Positions 14,273 through 22,946 of a DNA stretch of 30,709 bases are shown here, one piece after another. The notes below the pieces were generated by a model that saw only the letters and a list, made by a program, of their open reading frames with translations, was not told the DNA's origin and did no database searches. A program made the position numbers and the translations under genes. Positions within the stretch are counted from its first letter, which is position 1, and every line of letters begins with the position of its first letter. The stretch comes from DASQDT01 sp036380435 (lineage in GTDB: Bacteria; Acidobacteriota; Blastocatellia; Pyrinomonadales; Pyrinomonadaceae), in NCBI GenBank assembly GCA_036380435.1, contig DASVES010000418.1, positions 1-30,709 on the forward strand. Direction: 5' to 3'.

Positions 14273-14683
14273 ATGACCTACGCGTTGTGGATCGTTCAGG
14301 CGCTGCTCGCGCTCCTGTTCCTGTTCGCCGGCGGGACGAAATTGGTCATACCGCCCGACGTACTGGCGTCGATGGGATCGCCGAACCAGATACCGCTGCC
14401 GGGGTGGTTCGTCCGCTTCATCGGCGTGGCCGAGGTGCTCGGCGCGCTCGGCCTTTTACTGCCGGGGCTGCTGCGCGTCAAGCCATGGCTGACACCGTTG
14501 GCCGCCGCCGGGCTGGTCATCATCATGATCGGCGCGACGGCGCTCACGATGGCGGCCGACGGGGTCGCGGCCGGGGTGGTCCCGCTAGTTGTGGGGCTGC
14601 TCGCCGCCTTCGTCGCCTACGGCCGGTGGCGACTGGCGCCTCACGCGGCGCGGCGGGAGATGATTCGGCGGAGGTCGAGTTGA
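14273..14683 (+). CDS. DoxX-like four-helix membrane protein
   Basis: 136 residues with four hydrophobic segments (LWIVQALLALLFLFAGGTK, WFVRFIGVAEVLGALGLLL, LTPLAAAGLVIIMIGATAL, GVVPLVVGLLAAFVAYG). The GGTKL and GVAEVLGALGL signatures are those of the DoxX-like family. It sits in the inner membrane. Members have been linked to quinone-dependent or redox stress functions, but no specific role can be read here. GGAGGAG precedes the ATG at good spacing. It is probably co-transcribed with the SRAP gene. Confidence 0.88.
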   Translation: MTYALWIVQALLALLFLFAGGTKLVIPPDVLASMGSPNQIPLPGWFVRFIGVAEVLGALGLLLPGLLRVKPWLTPLAAAGLVIIMIGATALTMAADGVAAGVVPLVVGLLAAFVAYGRWRLAPHAARREMIRRRSS

Positions 14684-14713
14684 GGACGACAAGAACAATT
14701 AAAGGGAGAGTAG

Positions 14714-15160
14714 ATGACGACTGAAAACAGCCGGGCCGCTGACGAAGCCCGGATACGCGAGCTCATCGAGGAACGGGTCAGGGCGATCCGCGCCAAGGAC
14801 GTTGACGCGCTGATGAGCAACCACGCGCCGGACGTTGTGATGTTCGACGCCCTCGACCCGTTGCGGTACGTGGGCTCGGAGGCGGTCAGAGAGCGCGCCG
14901 GTCAGTGGCTCTCGTGGTATCAAGGGCCGGTCGGCTACGAGGTGCGCGACCTGAGCGTCACGGCGGGCGGCGAGGCGGCCTTCTGCCATTACCTTTACAG
15001 GGTCAGCGGGACGATGACCAACGGGAGCGAAGTCAACATGTGGGTGCGCTCAACCGTCTGCCTCCGCAATACGGAAGGCGAGTGGGTGGTCACGCACGAA
15101 CATACGTCCGTGCCTTTCGACGCGGAGAGCGGCAAGGCGTCGGTAGACCTCAAGCCATAG
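14714..15160 (+). CDS. NTF2-like / SnoaL-type protein
   Basis: 148 residues with the cone-shaped NTF2-like pattern. A helical N-terminus (ADEARIRELIEERVRAIRAKD) is followed by HAPDVVMFDALDPLRYVG and strands ending STVCLRNTEGEWVVTHEHTSVPFD. Many such stand-alone proteins in soil bacteria have no known substrate. The signature AxDVDALMSNHAPDVVMFD is typical of the YybH/SgcJ-like group. GGGAGAG lies just upstream. It follows the DoxX gene by 30 bp, so one transcript is likely. Confidence 0.85.
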   Translation: MTTENSRAADEARIRELIEERVRAIRAKDVDALMSNHAPDVVMFDALDPLRYVGSEAVRERAGQWLSWYQGPVGYEVRDLSVTAGGEAAFCHYLYRVSGTMTNGSEVNMWVRSTVCLRNTEGEWVVTHEHTSVPFDAESGKASVDLKP

Positions 15161-15225
15161 CGGCGCGCGGGCGGGGCGTAAACCGTCGGCGACCCACGTA
15201 AGGGGCCACAGTCGGGTCTGATCAG

Positions 15226-15254
15226 GATTAGACGGACGAACCTTGGGTCTAATC
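15226..15254. promoter_or_regulatory. Small dyad upstream of the reductase gene
   Basis: GATTAGAC (15226-15233) and GTCTAATC (15247-15254) form a perfect 8-bp inverted repeat, 80 bp before ATG 15335. It could be an operator or a small hairpin; nothing decides between them. Confidence 0.3.
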
Positions 15255-15334
15255 ACGAAGTTGGGCGGACGATCCGGGAGGACAGCGCGCGATAACCCTG
15301 AACGCGGTCTCCACCCCTCGAAAGGAACATCGCA

Positions 15335-15931
15335 ATGTCGAAGGTTGTCGCCATCATGTCCATGTCGCTCGACGGCTACGTCGCCGACCTCAACGATGGC
15401 GTGGCCGAAGTGTTCGACTGGTACATGAACTCAGGAGACGTCGAGTTCCACACCGGAGGGTCGGACCCCATGACGTTCAAGGTTTCGGGGCCGAGCGCCG
15501 AGCACCTTCGCGGTCTCTGGTCTGAACTTGGTGCCGTGCTCACCGGTCGACGCACTTTCGACGTCGCCCATGGCTGGGGCGGAAATCACGCCTGGGGACC
15601 GGCATTCGTCCTTACCGACCACATCCCCGCCGGATGGCCGCGGCCCGACTCGACTGTCCACTTCGTGACCGACGGCATCGAAAGCGCCGTGAACCAGGCC
15701 AAGGCCGCCGCCGCCGGGAAGTCCGTTGGGGTCCACGGCGCTGACACCATCCAGCAGTTCCTGAATGCCGGCCTCATCGACGAACTTTCCATCGACATCG
15801 CGGCGGTTCTTCTCGGCTCCGGAGTTCGACTCTTCGACCACCTCGCCGGCACGCCGGCCGTCCTCGGCAACCCGACGGTGATCCCGGGAGTCGGCGTTAC
15901 ACACCTGCGCTACCCGGTACGCAAGGCGTAG
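15335..15931 (+). CDS. Dihydrofolate-reductase-family protein (RibD C-terminal type)
   Basis: 198 residues. The N-terminus KVVAIMSMSLDGYVAD, the middle VLTGRRTFDVAHGWGG and the C-terminal block GADTIQQFLNAGLIDELSID, then LLGSGVRLFDH, match stand-alone RibD_C/YyaP-type reductases with a NADPH-binding fold. The substrate is unknown, and it should not be called a folate enzyme on this evidence. AAAGGA lies upstream of the ATG. An integron attC site starts 83 bp after the stop, so this gene plus attC has the structure of a gene cassette. Confidence 0.88.
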   Translation: MSKVVAIMSMSLDGYVADLNDGVAEVFDWYMNSGDVEFHTGGSDPMTFKVSGPSAEHLRGLWSELGAVLTGRRTFDVAHGWGGNHAWGPAFVLTDHIPAGWPRPDSTVHFVTDGIESAVNQAKAAAAGKSVGVHGADTIQQFLNAGLIDELSIDIAAVLLGSGVRLFDHLAGTPAVLGNPTVIPGVGVTHLRYPVRKA

Positions 15932-16013
15932 TCCTACCCCACGCCTTTCTCGCCCGGCGGTGAGCCTTGACGTTCACGCTCGAGTGCGCCAACGAGGTGC
16001 CCACAAGTAGCGC

Positions 16014-16104
16014 GCCGCCCAACAAGGACGTTGCAGCGACCGACGCGGTCGTCCGCTGCGCTCCCTCTCGCGTTCGCCGCTGAATGCCCCTATCGTTCGG
16101 CGGC
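16014..16104 (+). other. Integron attC (59-be) recombination site
   Basis: The outer arms GCCGCCCAAC (16014-16023) and GTTCGGCGGC (16095-16104) pair at 9 of 10 positions and hold the R'' and R' boxes. R' is GTTCGGC rather than the strict GTTRRRY. Inside are the L'' box ACGTTGCAGCG and the L' box CGCTGAATGC, which pair except for the unpaired base expected in attC. The orientation places the reductase gene as the preceding cassette and the VOC gene, starting 22 bp after the site, as the next. No integrase is in the window, so these are probably relict or captured cassettes. Confidence 0.65.
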
Positions 16105-16125
16105 TCATTCCAATGGAGAAGTGAC

Positions 16126-16611
16126 ATGGTCAAACCAGCTAAGAACACGATTTGCCTTTGGTACGACGGAGACGCCGAAGACGCGGCGCGATTTTACGCC
16201 GAGACCTTTCCCGATTCATCCGTCGGGGCGGTGCACCGCGCCCCGGGAGACTTTCCTTCGGGGAAGCAAGGGGATGTGTTGACGGTCGAGTTTACGGTGA
16301 TGGGAATTCCCTGCCTCGGGCTCAATGGCGGACCCGAGTTCAAGCACAACGAAGCATTCTCGTTCCAGGTCGCAACTACAGACCAGGCCGAAACGGATCG
16401 GTACTGGAATGCGATCATCGGCAATGGGGGTCAGGAGAGCGCGTGCGGCTGGTGCAAGGACAAATGGGGATTGTCGTGGCAGATTACGCCGATCGCCCTG
16501 ACGGAAGCGATCACCAACCCCGATCGGGCTGCGGCCAAGCGCGCGTTCGATGCGATGATGCAGATGAAAAAGATCGACATCGCTGCAATCGAGGCGGCAC
16601 GCCGCGGTTGA
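16126..16611 (+). CDS. VOC-superfamily PhnB-like protein
   Basis: 161 residues from ATG 16126 (MVKPAKNTICLWYDGDAEDAA), chosen because GGAGAAG lies just before it; a longer frame from 16084 would begin inside the attC site. Signatures FYAETFPDSSVG, VEFTVMGIPCLGLNGGPEF, AFSFQVAT and CGWCKDKWGLSWQITP match the PhnB / 3-demethylubiquinone-methyltransferase-like group of glyoxalase-fold proteins. Despite that family name, most members are not methyltransferases and their reactions are unknown. The position right after an attC suggests cassette origin. No attC was found behind it. Confidence 0.88.
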   Translation: MVKPAKNTICLWYDGDAEDAARFYAETFPDSSVGAVHRAPGDFPSGKQGDVLTVEFTVMGIPCLGLNGGPEFKHNEAFSFQVATTDQAETDRYWNAIIGNGGQESACGWCKDKWGLSWQITPIALTEAITNPDRAAAKRAFDAMMQMKKIDIAAIEAARRG

Positions 16612-16966
16612 CGCATGCTTTGATTAGCGCTCTGGCCTCATGCCACCGAAATGGCGGATTCACCCGAGCCCGCATAGCTTGGGTGCATCCGTCCTTCTTG
16701 GTGCCGTCGTGCGGGCCGGGTGATCCTGGTCGTTCGGTCAGCTACTTTTACATAATTGCCGAACTCGGACGCACTTCGCTGCGCTAAACGCGGGTGCGGG
16801 CAGATAGCTCGAGAGCCGACACATAAGAGTTATGCGTCGGCCCTCAAGCCATTTGTTTTACTGGCAAATTCTTACCGTTTGGGCGGTTGGTGAATAATAA
16901 TGACATACTTATGATTGATCAATCCACCGAACGCACCTCCCCTAATTTCGGGTGGACATCTTGTAA
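16612..16966. other. Intergenic stretch with one hairpin
   Basis: No gene is seen. A stem GCCGACACATAA / TTATGCGTCGGC with one mismatch (16815-16841) is terminator-like, followed by a T-rich ATTTGTTTTA some ten bases on. The last bases (16960-16966) are the left target duplication of the IS1595-type element. Confidence 0.45.
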
Positions 16967-17660
16967 GGGGCTAGAGTAGTTAAAGCGGGTATTTTCGCAG
17001 TAGCTTCCACAACTCAGCATACACGTTGTTCTTTCTCAAGTTGAATCTATATTCGCACTCCTTCAAGTGCCAATAGAACTTCTCCGGGGCGACGCCATGA
17101 AACTGCTGGAGCCGATGCTTAGCATAACTCCAGAAGCTCTCGATGCCGTTGACGTGTGCCGTGCCACGCACGAACTCGCTATGCCCGTGGTTGACTCTGA
17201 AGTGCTTGGCATAGCCCACGTCAACCAGGCCGTCGTAGCCGCGCGAGGCCGTCCGAGTTGATGACTGCTTCGGGCGCGACTCTGCCGCGAATAATGGCCT
17301 GTAAGGTGACCTTTTTACAGTCCGGCACGATCTCCGTGTAGACGCGCCCCTCGCGCTTGTGCAGCCCGAAGACGATGGTCTTGCCGCCCGCCCCGCGACC
17401 GCGCTTGCCACGCACGCGACGAGCGCCGAAGTAAGACTCATCGACTTCAACTTCGCCGGACGAGAGCGGTGAATCACGTTCGCATTCTTCGGCGATGCGC
17501 CCCCTGATTTTGAGAAAGATCGTGGTGACACTCTTACGCGTCAAGCCGGTCAGTTGACGGAATTTCTTGGCGGAAATTCGGGAACGGCGATAAAACGGGT
17601 TCGGTCGTTCCATCTCAGTAGTTTAGCACCTCCCAGAAAGTGCTTAACTACTCTAGCCCC
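16967..17660 (-). mobile_element. IS1595-family insertion sequence with 7-bp target duplication
   Basis: The 694-bp element is bounded by inverted repeats GGGGCTAGAGTAGTTAA (left) and TTAACTACTCTAGCCCC (right). CTTGTAA directly repeats at 16960-16966 and 17661-17667. IS1595 elements commonly make 8-bp duplications; seven can be seen here. The single transposase gene is frameshifted, so the element is probably immobile unless the shift is programmed or a sequencing error. Confidence 0.85.
16980..17613 (-). pseudogene. IS1595 (ISXO2-like) transposase, one frameshift
   Basis: The first frame, from ATG 17613, gives MERPNPFYRRSRISAKKFRQ, then VEVDESYFGARRVRGKRGRG and VINSDG, before running off to a TGA at 17221. 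The second frame continues the protein as RGYDGLVDVGYAKHFRVNHG, VNGIESFWSYAKHRLQQFHG and the end KLLRKYPL. The break is near 17245-17255 within a GCGCGC run, consistent with one extra base. The catalytic pattern of the family is visible across both parts: DES(YF), NSDG, and the HVNGIESFW block. It is broken by frameshift, otherwise full length. Confidence 0.85.
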
Positions 17661-17667
17661 CTTGTAA

Positions 17668-18335
17668 TTATGCTACGGCAAACGGCCATGAGGTAGGGAC
17701 GTTGCTGGGGCGACTATTATCTACGCCCGGACACCGTATTGGCTCCAAGACCCCGCACGGCTTTGGTCGGTAGAGTCGTATCAGCGAGCGTGCCGATTCC
17801 TATGGTAGGTACACCCGTACGCTCGGGTCTTGCCGGGAGGTGAGAGCGCTGCTCGCCATGACAATCAGGTGGTGGGTCAGTTTGCACCTGAAAACTATAT
17901 TTTTCAGCCGTGCGCGCGCGGCCTCATGAAATGTCTTAGCGTGAAATCGCATACAGATTGTAGGCGAGAGTATTTAGAGTGATCGCCTCGGGCAATCCGG
18001 TTGCGGAGCAGTCGCGGCGGATTTGAAATTGACCCATTAACGACAATCAGCAATAATTGATATCTACCAGCTAAGAGCATATCCTCGCGCGCGTCTAACG
18101 CATCATTTTCGTGCTGAGGAACTCCCCGACCCGTCGGCCCTCATAAACGAGTATAGATCGCAACCGCGCCCGGCGGCCGCAGCACTAGCAGGCCGGCGGA
18201 CGCTCCGTCGGCAGGCGAACGACGCACGCCACATCCTAACCTGGGTCGTGGATGTTCAGTGTGAATAGCCCCCGCGTTACGCGCCCGTCGCCCGCACCTC
18301 TCAACCTCATCAACCCCAGTCAGGAGGCGTAAGCG
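17668..18335. other. Intergenic stretch, nothing recognised
   Basis: No open frame with protein-like composition and no strong hairpin or repeat was found here. Its end holds AGGAGG (18322-18327), the ribosome-binding site for the haloperoxidase-like gene. Confidence 0.4.
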
Positions 18336-20102
18336 ATGCAAGACTCAATCCTCTTCTGGAACGCGGTCGCGCTCGAAGCCAACCGCGTCAGCCATAGTGA
18401 CCCCGACAAGCGGCAACAGAACGGGCCGACGCTCTCGTCGAGGGCGATAGCGATTGTCCACCTGGCGATGTACGACGCCTACGCCGGCGTCGTCGGGGGC
18501 GCGTTCGCGCGCTATCTGCCCGCGCCGCCCCCGCCGCCGCCGCCCGGCTCGTCCGCCCGCGACGCCGTCGCCGGTGCCGCCCACAGGACGCTGTCCAGGC
18601 TTTACAGCGCCCAGACCGAATTCTTCGACGCGCAGCTGAGCTGCTTCAACATCGCTGACCCGAGCTTCGCCTTCGGTGAGGCCGTCGGCCAGGCACTGCT
18701 CGACCTGCGCGCCAACGACATGGACGCGCGCAGTTGCGGCTACATGCCCTCGAACGACCGCGGCAGGCACCGCGTCGACCCGGACAACCCCGGCCAGGGC
18801 TTCGACTCGCCGTTCTACGGGGCGCAGACGAGAACCTTCGCCGTCAGACGCAGACACAGGTCTGATCCGCCGCCCTTCGGCGACGGGGGCGTCACAAAGT
18901 ATTTGCAGGCCCTCAGGGACGTGCGGGCGCGGGGCATCAGGCCCGACCTGACGGGGACGCTACCCAACCCGCTCTTCAACAGGCGGAGAACCTCAGAGCA
19001 GACCCTCACCGGCATCTACTGGGGGTATGACGGAGCGAACCGCCTGGGCACGCCGCCGCGTCTCTACAACCAGATCGTCCGCCAAGTGGCCGTCGAGAGG
19101 GGCAACACCGAGGCGCAGAACGCCCGCCTCTTCGCCTATCTCAACGCCGCGCTGGGTGACGCGGGAATCCTGTGCTGGGAGCAGAAGTACTGCCACGACT
19201 TCTGGCGGCCGGTCGTCGGCATCCGCGAGCACGACGAGACGCTCGGGCCCGAGGCACCGCACGGCACGATCACGGGCGTCAACTTCAACGACGCCGACCC
19301 GTCGTGGCTGCCGCTCGGCGCACCGAGCACCAACTCGCCGGGCATGAAAAACTTCACGCCGAACTTCCCGGCCTACCCTTCGGGGCACGCCACCTTCGGG
19401 GCCGCCGCTCTGCACATCACCCGGATGTTTTACGGCATCGCCCCGAACAACAAGAGCGGAGACCCCCTCTTCCCGAACGAATTCGTCTCGGACGAATTCA
19501 ACGGCGGCAGCCGGGACAACGACGGGACGGTACGCCCGCGCCACACGCGCTTCTTCCCCGGTGGCCTGTGGGACATGATCATCGAGAACGCCCTCAGCCG
19601 CATCTTCCTCGGCGTCCACTGGATCTTCGACGCCTTCAACTTCACCGCGAGCGGCGGTAACCTGACCCCGTCTTTAACCGACGAGGACATCGGCGGCGTG
19701 GGCCTCGGCCTGCGAATCGCCAGAGACATTTTCGCGCACGGCGGTGGCAGCGCCGGCGCGCCCCAGATGACCCCGGCCGGCGTCAACCCGCCGATCATCA
19801 CGCCCGACCCCGGCCCACCTGCGCCGCCCCTGCCAGTCCACCCGGCACAGCCGACGGCGCAGAGAAACTGCGTCGCCGCGAGAGCCGCCGGGTCGAAGAA
19901 GTCGGGCAAGCGGGGCGCGAAAAAGTCGAGCAAGAAGGGGGCCACTAAAGGTGCTGCGAAGAAAGCGGGTAAAGGTGCGGCGCCGCCCGAGATGGTCGGT
20001 CAGCAGCAGCCCGCGTGGCCGTCCGGACTCTCCGAACAGAGCGAGGATCAACCCGGAAACACGGGCCCAGGCGCGTGGCCATCCGGGATTTCCGAGAAGT
20101 GA
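18336..20102 (+). CDS. Vanadium-dependent haloperoxidase-like (PAP2 fold) protein
   Basis: 588 residues; AGGAGG lies eight bases before the ATG. The vanadate/phosphate pocket of the haloperoxidase/PAP2 superfamily is complete: K284-x6-R291-P (KYCHDFWRP), PSGHATFG with His351, and SRIFLGVHWIFD with Arg422 and the axial-ligand candidate His428. These enzymes oxidise halides with peroxide or act as phosphatases; which applies cannot be read. Many relatives are exported, but no signal peptide is seen here. Odd features are a proline run (residues 63-70) and a C-terminal tail rich in Lys, Ser, Gly and Ala (about 505-545), followed by two WPSGxSE repeats. The tail resembles histone H1-like linkers and may bind nucleic acid or polyanions. 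Confidence 0.88.
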   Translation: MQDSILFWNAVALEANRVSHSDPDKRQQNGPTLSSRAIAIVHLAMYDAYAGVVGGAFARYLPAPPPPPPPGSSARDAVAGAAHRTLSRLYSAQTEFFDAQLSCFNIADPSFAFGEAVGQALLDLRANDMDARSCGYMPSNDRGRHRVDPDNPGQGFDSPFYGAQTRTFAVRRRHRSDPPPFGDGGVTKYLQALRDVRARGIRPDLTGTLPNPLFNRRRTSEQTLTGIYWGYDGANRLGTPPRLYNQIVRQVAVERGNTEAQNARLFAYLNAALGDAGILCWEQKYCHDFWRPVVGIREHDETLGPEAPHGTITGVNFNDADPSWLPLGAPSTNSPGMKNFTPNFPAYPSGHATFGAAALHITRMFYGIAPNNKSGDPLFPNEFVSDEFNGGSRDNDGTVRPRHTRFFPGGLWDMIIENALSRIFLGVHWIFDAFNFTASGGNLTPSLTDEDIGGVGLGLRIARDIFAHGGGSAGAPQMTPAGVNPPIITPDPGPPAPPLPVHPAQPTAQRNCVAARAAGSKKSGKRGAKKSSKKGATKGAAKKAGKGAAPPEMVGQQQPAWPSGLSEQSEDQPGNTGPGAWPSGISEK

Positions 20103-20113
20103 TGCCCATGCAG

Positions 20114-20158
20114 TTGGCCGTCGGCTGTGGGTTTTCGTCCCTCGCAGCCGACGGCCAA
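20114..20158 (+). terminator. Hairpin after the haloperoxidase-like gene
   Basis: TTGGCCGTCGGCTG and its complement (20145-20158) form a perfect 14-bp stem 12 bp past the stop. The sequence after it is not T-rich, so pausing rather than simple intrinsic termination is possible. Confidence 0.6.
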
Positions 20159-20362
20159 ACTTAGAGCCGTTTATAGCTCTGTCTCCTCTAATTGGAGTCT
20201 ATTGCCTCTTGCACCTAGTTCGCGTCTCCTCGCTACTATTCCTCATCATATCCAAGGATGTTGACGGCCGATTGCTCCAAGATCTCCCGCCCGTGGTCGT
20301 ATCTCACCACCGTCTTCAGGCTGCGGTGCTTACTCAGCATCCACACAGATCTATAAGTGTGC

Positions 20363-20395
20363 AAGGGTTCACGTCCGGCTCCTTCGTGAACCCTT
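20363..20395 (+). repeat. Hairpin repeat with conserved TCCGGCTCCTTCG loop, copy 1
   Basis: AAGGGTTCAC and GTGAACCCTT form a perfect 10-bp stem around GTCCGGCTCCTTC. A nearly identical copy lies at 26829-26858 and a decayed one at 27802-27830. Because the loop is conserved as well as the stem, these share descent and are not chance terminators. Confidence 0.65.
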
Positions 20396-20458
20396 AACAC
20401 CGACGCCCAAGGAGAAGCGCTTCCACATTTGGACTTGCAAATGTCCCGCCGAAAACTC

Positions 20459-20487
20459 TTGACACCCAAAATCGGGAGCAGTATAAA
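20459..20487 (+). promoter_or_regulatory. Consensus sigma-70 promoter of the M4 peptidase gene
   Basis: TTGACA (20459-20464), exactly 17 bp, then TATAAA (20482-20487). The 5' untranslated region would be about 110 nt. This is one of the closest matches to consensus in the window. Confidence 0.7.
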
Positions 20488-20606
20488 CCGACGCATCGAA
20501 CACGGGCGGGCCCTCTCCCACGTAAAGCGGTTGGTGAAATCCTCACGGACTCCGTCAACCTCATTTCAAATGACACTCGGAGTAATCTAAATAGGAGACA
20601 TAGGTC

Positions 20607-22931
20607 ATGAAAAAGATTGTGTGCCTATCAGTCTTTGTCATTTCACTTGTCTCGATGCTCCAGCATCCGAATGTTCTCAGCCAGGGGAATCCTCAAAGCC
20701 CTGAACAAATCGGTAAGCCTTGTGGGGCAGACCCCGCGTGTGACCCCAACAGCCCGAAACAGGGCACTTTTAAAGCGCCAATCAATACTGACGGCAAACC
20801 AAAAGGGTGGGTCGTAAAGTTCTACCACAAAAAGCATCATCAAAAACGTGAGTCCTGGGTAGATGAAGCCCACGGGCGTGGCTTAACTCACATTAAAAAG
20901 CACGCTAAAGAATTTGATCTTGTTGATCCTCATGCGGAGCTTGAGCTGCTCTCAGTTGAGAGGGATGATTTAGGTATCACTAACGTCCTTTTTGAGCAGG
21001 TGTACAAGGGAGTGCCGGTTTACGGGGGCAAACTGGCGATACGCTTTGACGCAAACGGTGAACTCCTCACCTACCCCGCCGAAGAAGGCGAGAGGAGAGG
21101 AATTGACGGTCAAATCCAGAAGGGTAAGGAGCGGAAAGGGATTGACGGTAAAATCTATGCAACTGCCAAGCACGTCGATACAAAACCCCGCCTGGACTCC
21201 GCGCAGGCGATTACCGCGGCCAAGTCCGCACTAAGCTACACGGGGCCTTTCTCCAAATCGCCGGAAGCAGAACTCTTCATACTGCCACGTCAAGTCGGGA
21301 ATTCCGGGCCTGCCGACTTGTCGGGCGGTGCGACGCTGGTCTACAAAGTCGAGCTTTTAATCGAGGATGGAGTCAGGACGCCCGAGCGCCACTGGTACTT
21401 CGTGGATGCGCATGACGGAAGCGTCGTGTGGCATTTCGACGCGATGGGTCAAGGGGCGGGGCAGAGTTGGTATAGCGGGTATGTGTGGATTCCTACGGGC
21501 TGGTTTGCCTGGAATAATACCGGCCCGCACTGCGGACTCACTCAATGGAACAACGGGTTCTGGCTATGGGACGGCAGCGGTTACCGCGGTAATATGGAAA
21601 CCCTTGATTTGAAGAATACGCAGCCGGCCTATAACTTTTATTACTATTCCATGATGCGTTTTGACGGGGTTGATGATCGTTGGGGTATGCCGACGGAGTA
21701 TGGCGCGTGGCCGGCTCCGGACTGTAACTGGCAGCGCCAGCAGGCGGGCGTCGACACGCAATACGGAATGGCACTGGCGTGGGATTACTTTTTGGATACC
21801 CACGGGCGCCGGGGCATTGACAACGCGGGCTTCCGCATGTTCAGCCGCATTCACTACGGGAATAATTTCGACTGGGCTGCCTGGAACGGATACAACTTGA
21901 CCTTCGGGGATGGCTCTTCGGGCCGCCCGTGGGTGTCTATCGATGCCGTCGCGCACGAGTGGACGCACGGGATAAACGAGAAGACGGCCAACCTCCACCT
22001 CGGCGGCGAGTCGGGCGCCTCCGCCGAATCTTTCAGCGACATTTTCGGCACCATGATCGAGTTTTACGCCAGCAATTGGGTCAACCCCCCCGACTGGCTC
22101 GTCGGGGAGGACTTCTTCCCCGGCGGTAAGCGCGACATGTACAACCCCCCGAGTAAGGGGCACCCTGACCATTTTAATAATCGAGTGTACCCAGGCCATT
22201 GTTGGCCCGAGTCGGCCAACGACAATTGCGGCGTTCACAGCAACTCGGGCATCCAGAACAAAGCGTTCTTCCTGCTGGCCGTAGGGGGCACTCATCCGTA
22301 CAGTGGCATCTCAGTCCCCGGAGTCGGCAATGATGTGGCGGCGCGAGTCTTCTACCGCGCCCTGACCTCCCACCTCCTCGCCAAGCCGTATGCGCGTCTC
22401 TACCAGGTCAGAAACGCCACCTACAACGCCGCCGTCGAATTATATGGCTACCACAGCACCGTGGGGGATAAAGTTGAAGAGGCGTGGAGGGCCGTCGGCG
22501 TTCCGAGTAATCCCATTTATGAGTCGTGGTACTTCGTCGAGCAGCACTACAAGGACTTCCTCAACCAGAGCCCGGACCCGGGCGGCTGGGACTACTGGGC
22601 GAATCAGATTAACAGGAACTGCCACCCCAACGATCAAGGCTGCATCGAGTGGCGGCGAGTCATGGTGTCCCGCGCGTTCTGGGAATCCGGCGCCTTCCGG
22701 GAGCGTGCGGAGGTGAAGAACTCGGGTCTTCTCAACCCGCCGGGGTCGGCCCGTCCCTACGACAATCGCCAGTTCGTGAGGTGGTGCTACAAGATGTACT
22801 TGAATAGAGAACCCGACCAGGGCGGCTGGGATTTCTGGACAAACGACCTCAACGGACACGGCGATTACAACATCACGATCAACGCCTTCCTCCGCTCCGG
22901 CGATTACCATTACAGGTACGCATTCCTGTAG
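20607..22931 (+). CDS. Secreted M4 (thermolysin-type) metallopeptidase with DUF4214 tail
   Basis: 774 residues. A signal peptide (KKIVCLSVFVISLVSML) is followed by an FTP/PepSY-type propeptide (to about residue 280) and then a catalytic domain. The zinc site is intact: HEWTH (His450, Glu451, His454) and Glu474 in GASAESFSDIFG; His544 in CGVHSNSGIQNKAFFLLA is the usual transition-state histidine. Residues 640-774 are a DUF4214 module (WYFVEQHYKDFLNQSPDPGG and later MYLNREPDQGGWDFW), shared with the CSLREA protein at 6370. The propeptide contains a 13-residue tandem repeat, RGIDGQIQKGKER then KGIDGKIYATAK (about 164-188), unusual for the family. Propeptides of this kind inhibit the enzyme until cleaved outside the cell. 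GGAGAC precedes the ATG. Confidence 0.93.
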   Translation: MKKIVCLSVFVISLVSMLQHPNVLSQGNPQSPEQIGKPCGADPACDPNSPKQGTFKAPINTDGKPKGWVVKFYHKKHHQKRESWVDEAHGRGLTHIKKHAKEFDLVDPHAELELLSVERDDLGITNVLFEQVYKGVPVYGGKLAIRFDANGELLTYPAEEGERRGIDGQIQKGKERKGIDGKIYATAKHVDTKPRLDSAQAITAAKSALSYTGPFSKSPEAELFILPRQVGNSGPADLSGGATLVYKVELLIEDGVRTPERHWYFVDAHDGSVVWHFDAMGQGAGQSWYSGYVWIPTGWFAWNNTGPHCGLTQWNNGFWLWDGSGYRGNMETLDLKNTQPAYNFYYYSMMRFDGVDDRWGMPTEYGAWPAPDCNWQRQQAGVDTQYGMALAWDYFLDTHGRRGIDNAGFRMFSRIHYGNNFDWAAWNGYNLTFGDGSSGRPWVSIDAVAHEWTHGINEKTANLHLGGESGASAESFSDIFGTMIEFYASNWVNPPDWLVGEDFFPGGKRDMYNPPSKGHPDHFNNRVYPGHCWPESANDNCGVHSNSGIQNKAFFLLAVGGTHPYSGISVPGVGNDVAARVFYRALTSHLLAKPYARLYQVRNATYNAAVELYGYHSTVGDKVEEAWRAVGVPSNPIYESWYFVEQHYKDFLNQSPDPGGWDYWANQINRNCHPNDQGCIEWRRVMVSRAFWESGAFRERAEVKNSGLLNPPGSARPYDNRQFVRWCYKMYLNREPDQGGWDFWTNDLNGHGDYNITINAFLRSGDYHYRYAFL

Positions 22932-22946
22932 ACGCGGGAAGCCCGA

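Noticed and set aside
15161..15334. A second attC before the reductase gene
   Set aside because: GTTGGGC occurs, but no matching RYYYAAC arm or paired inner boxes lie at a suitable distance.
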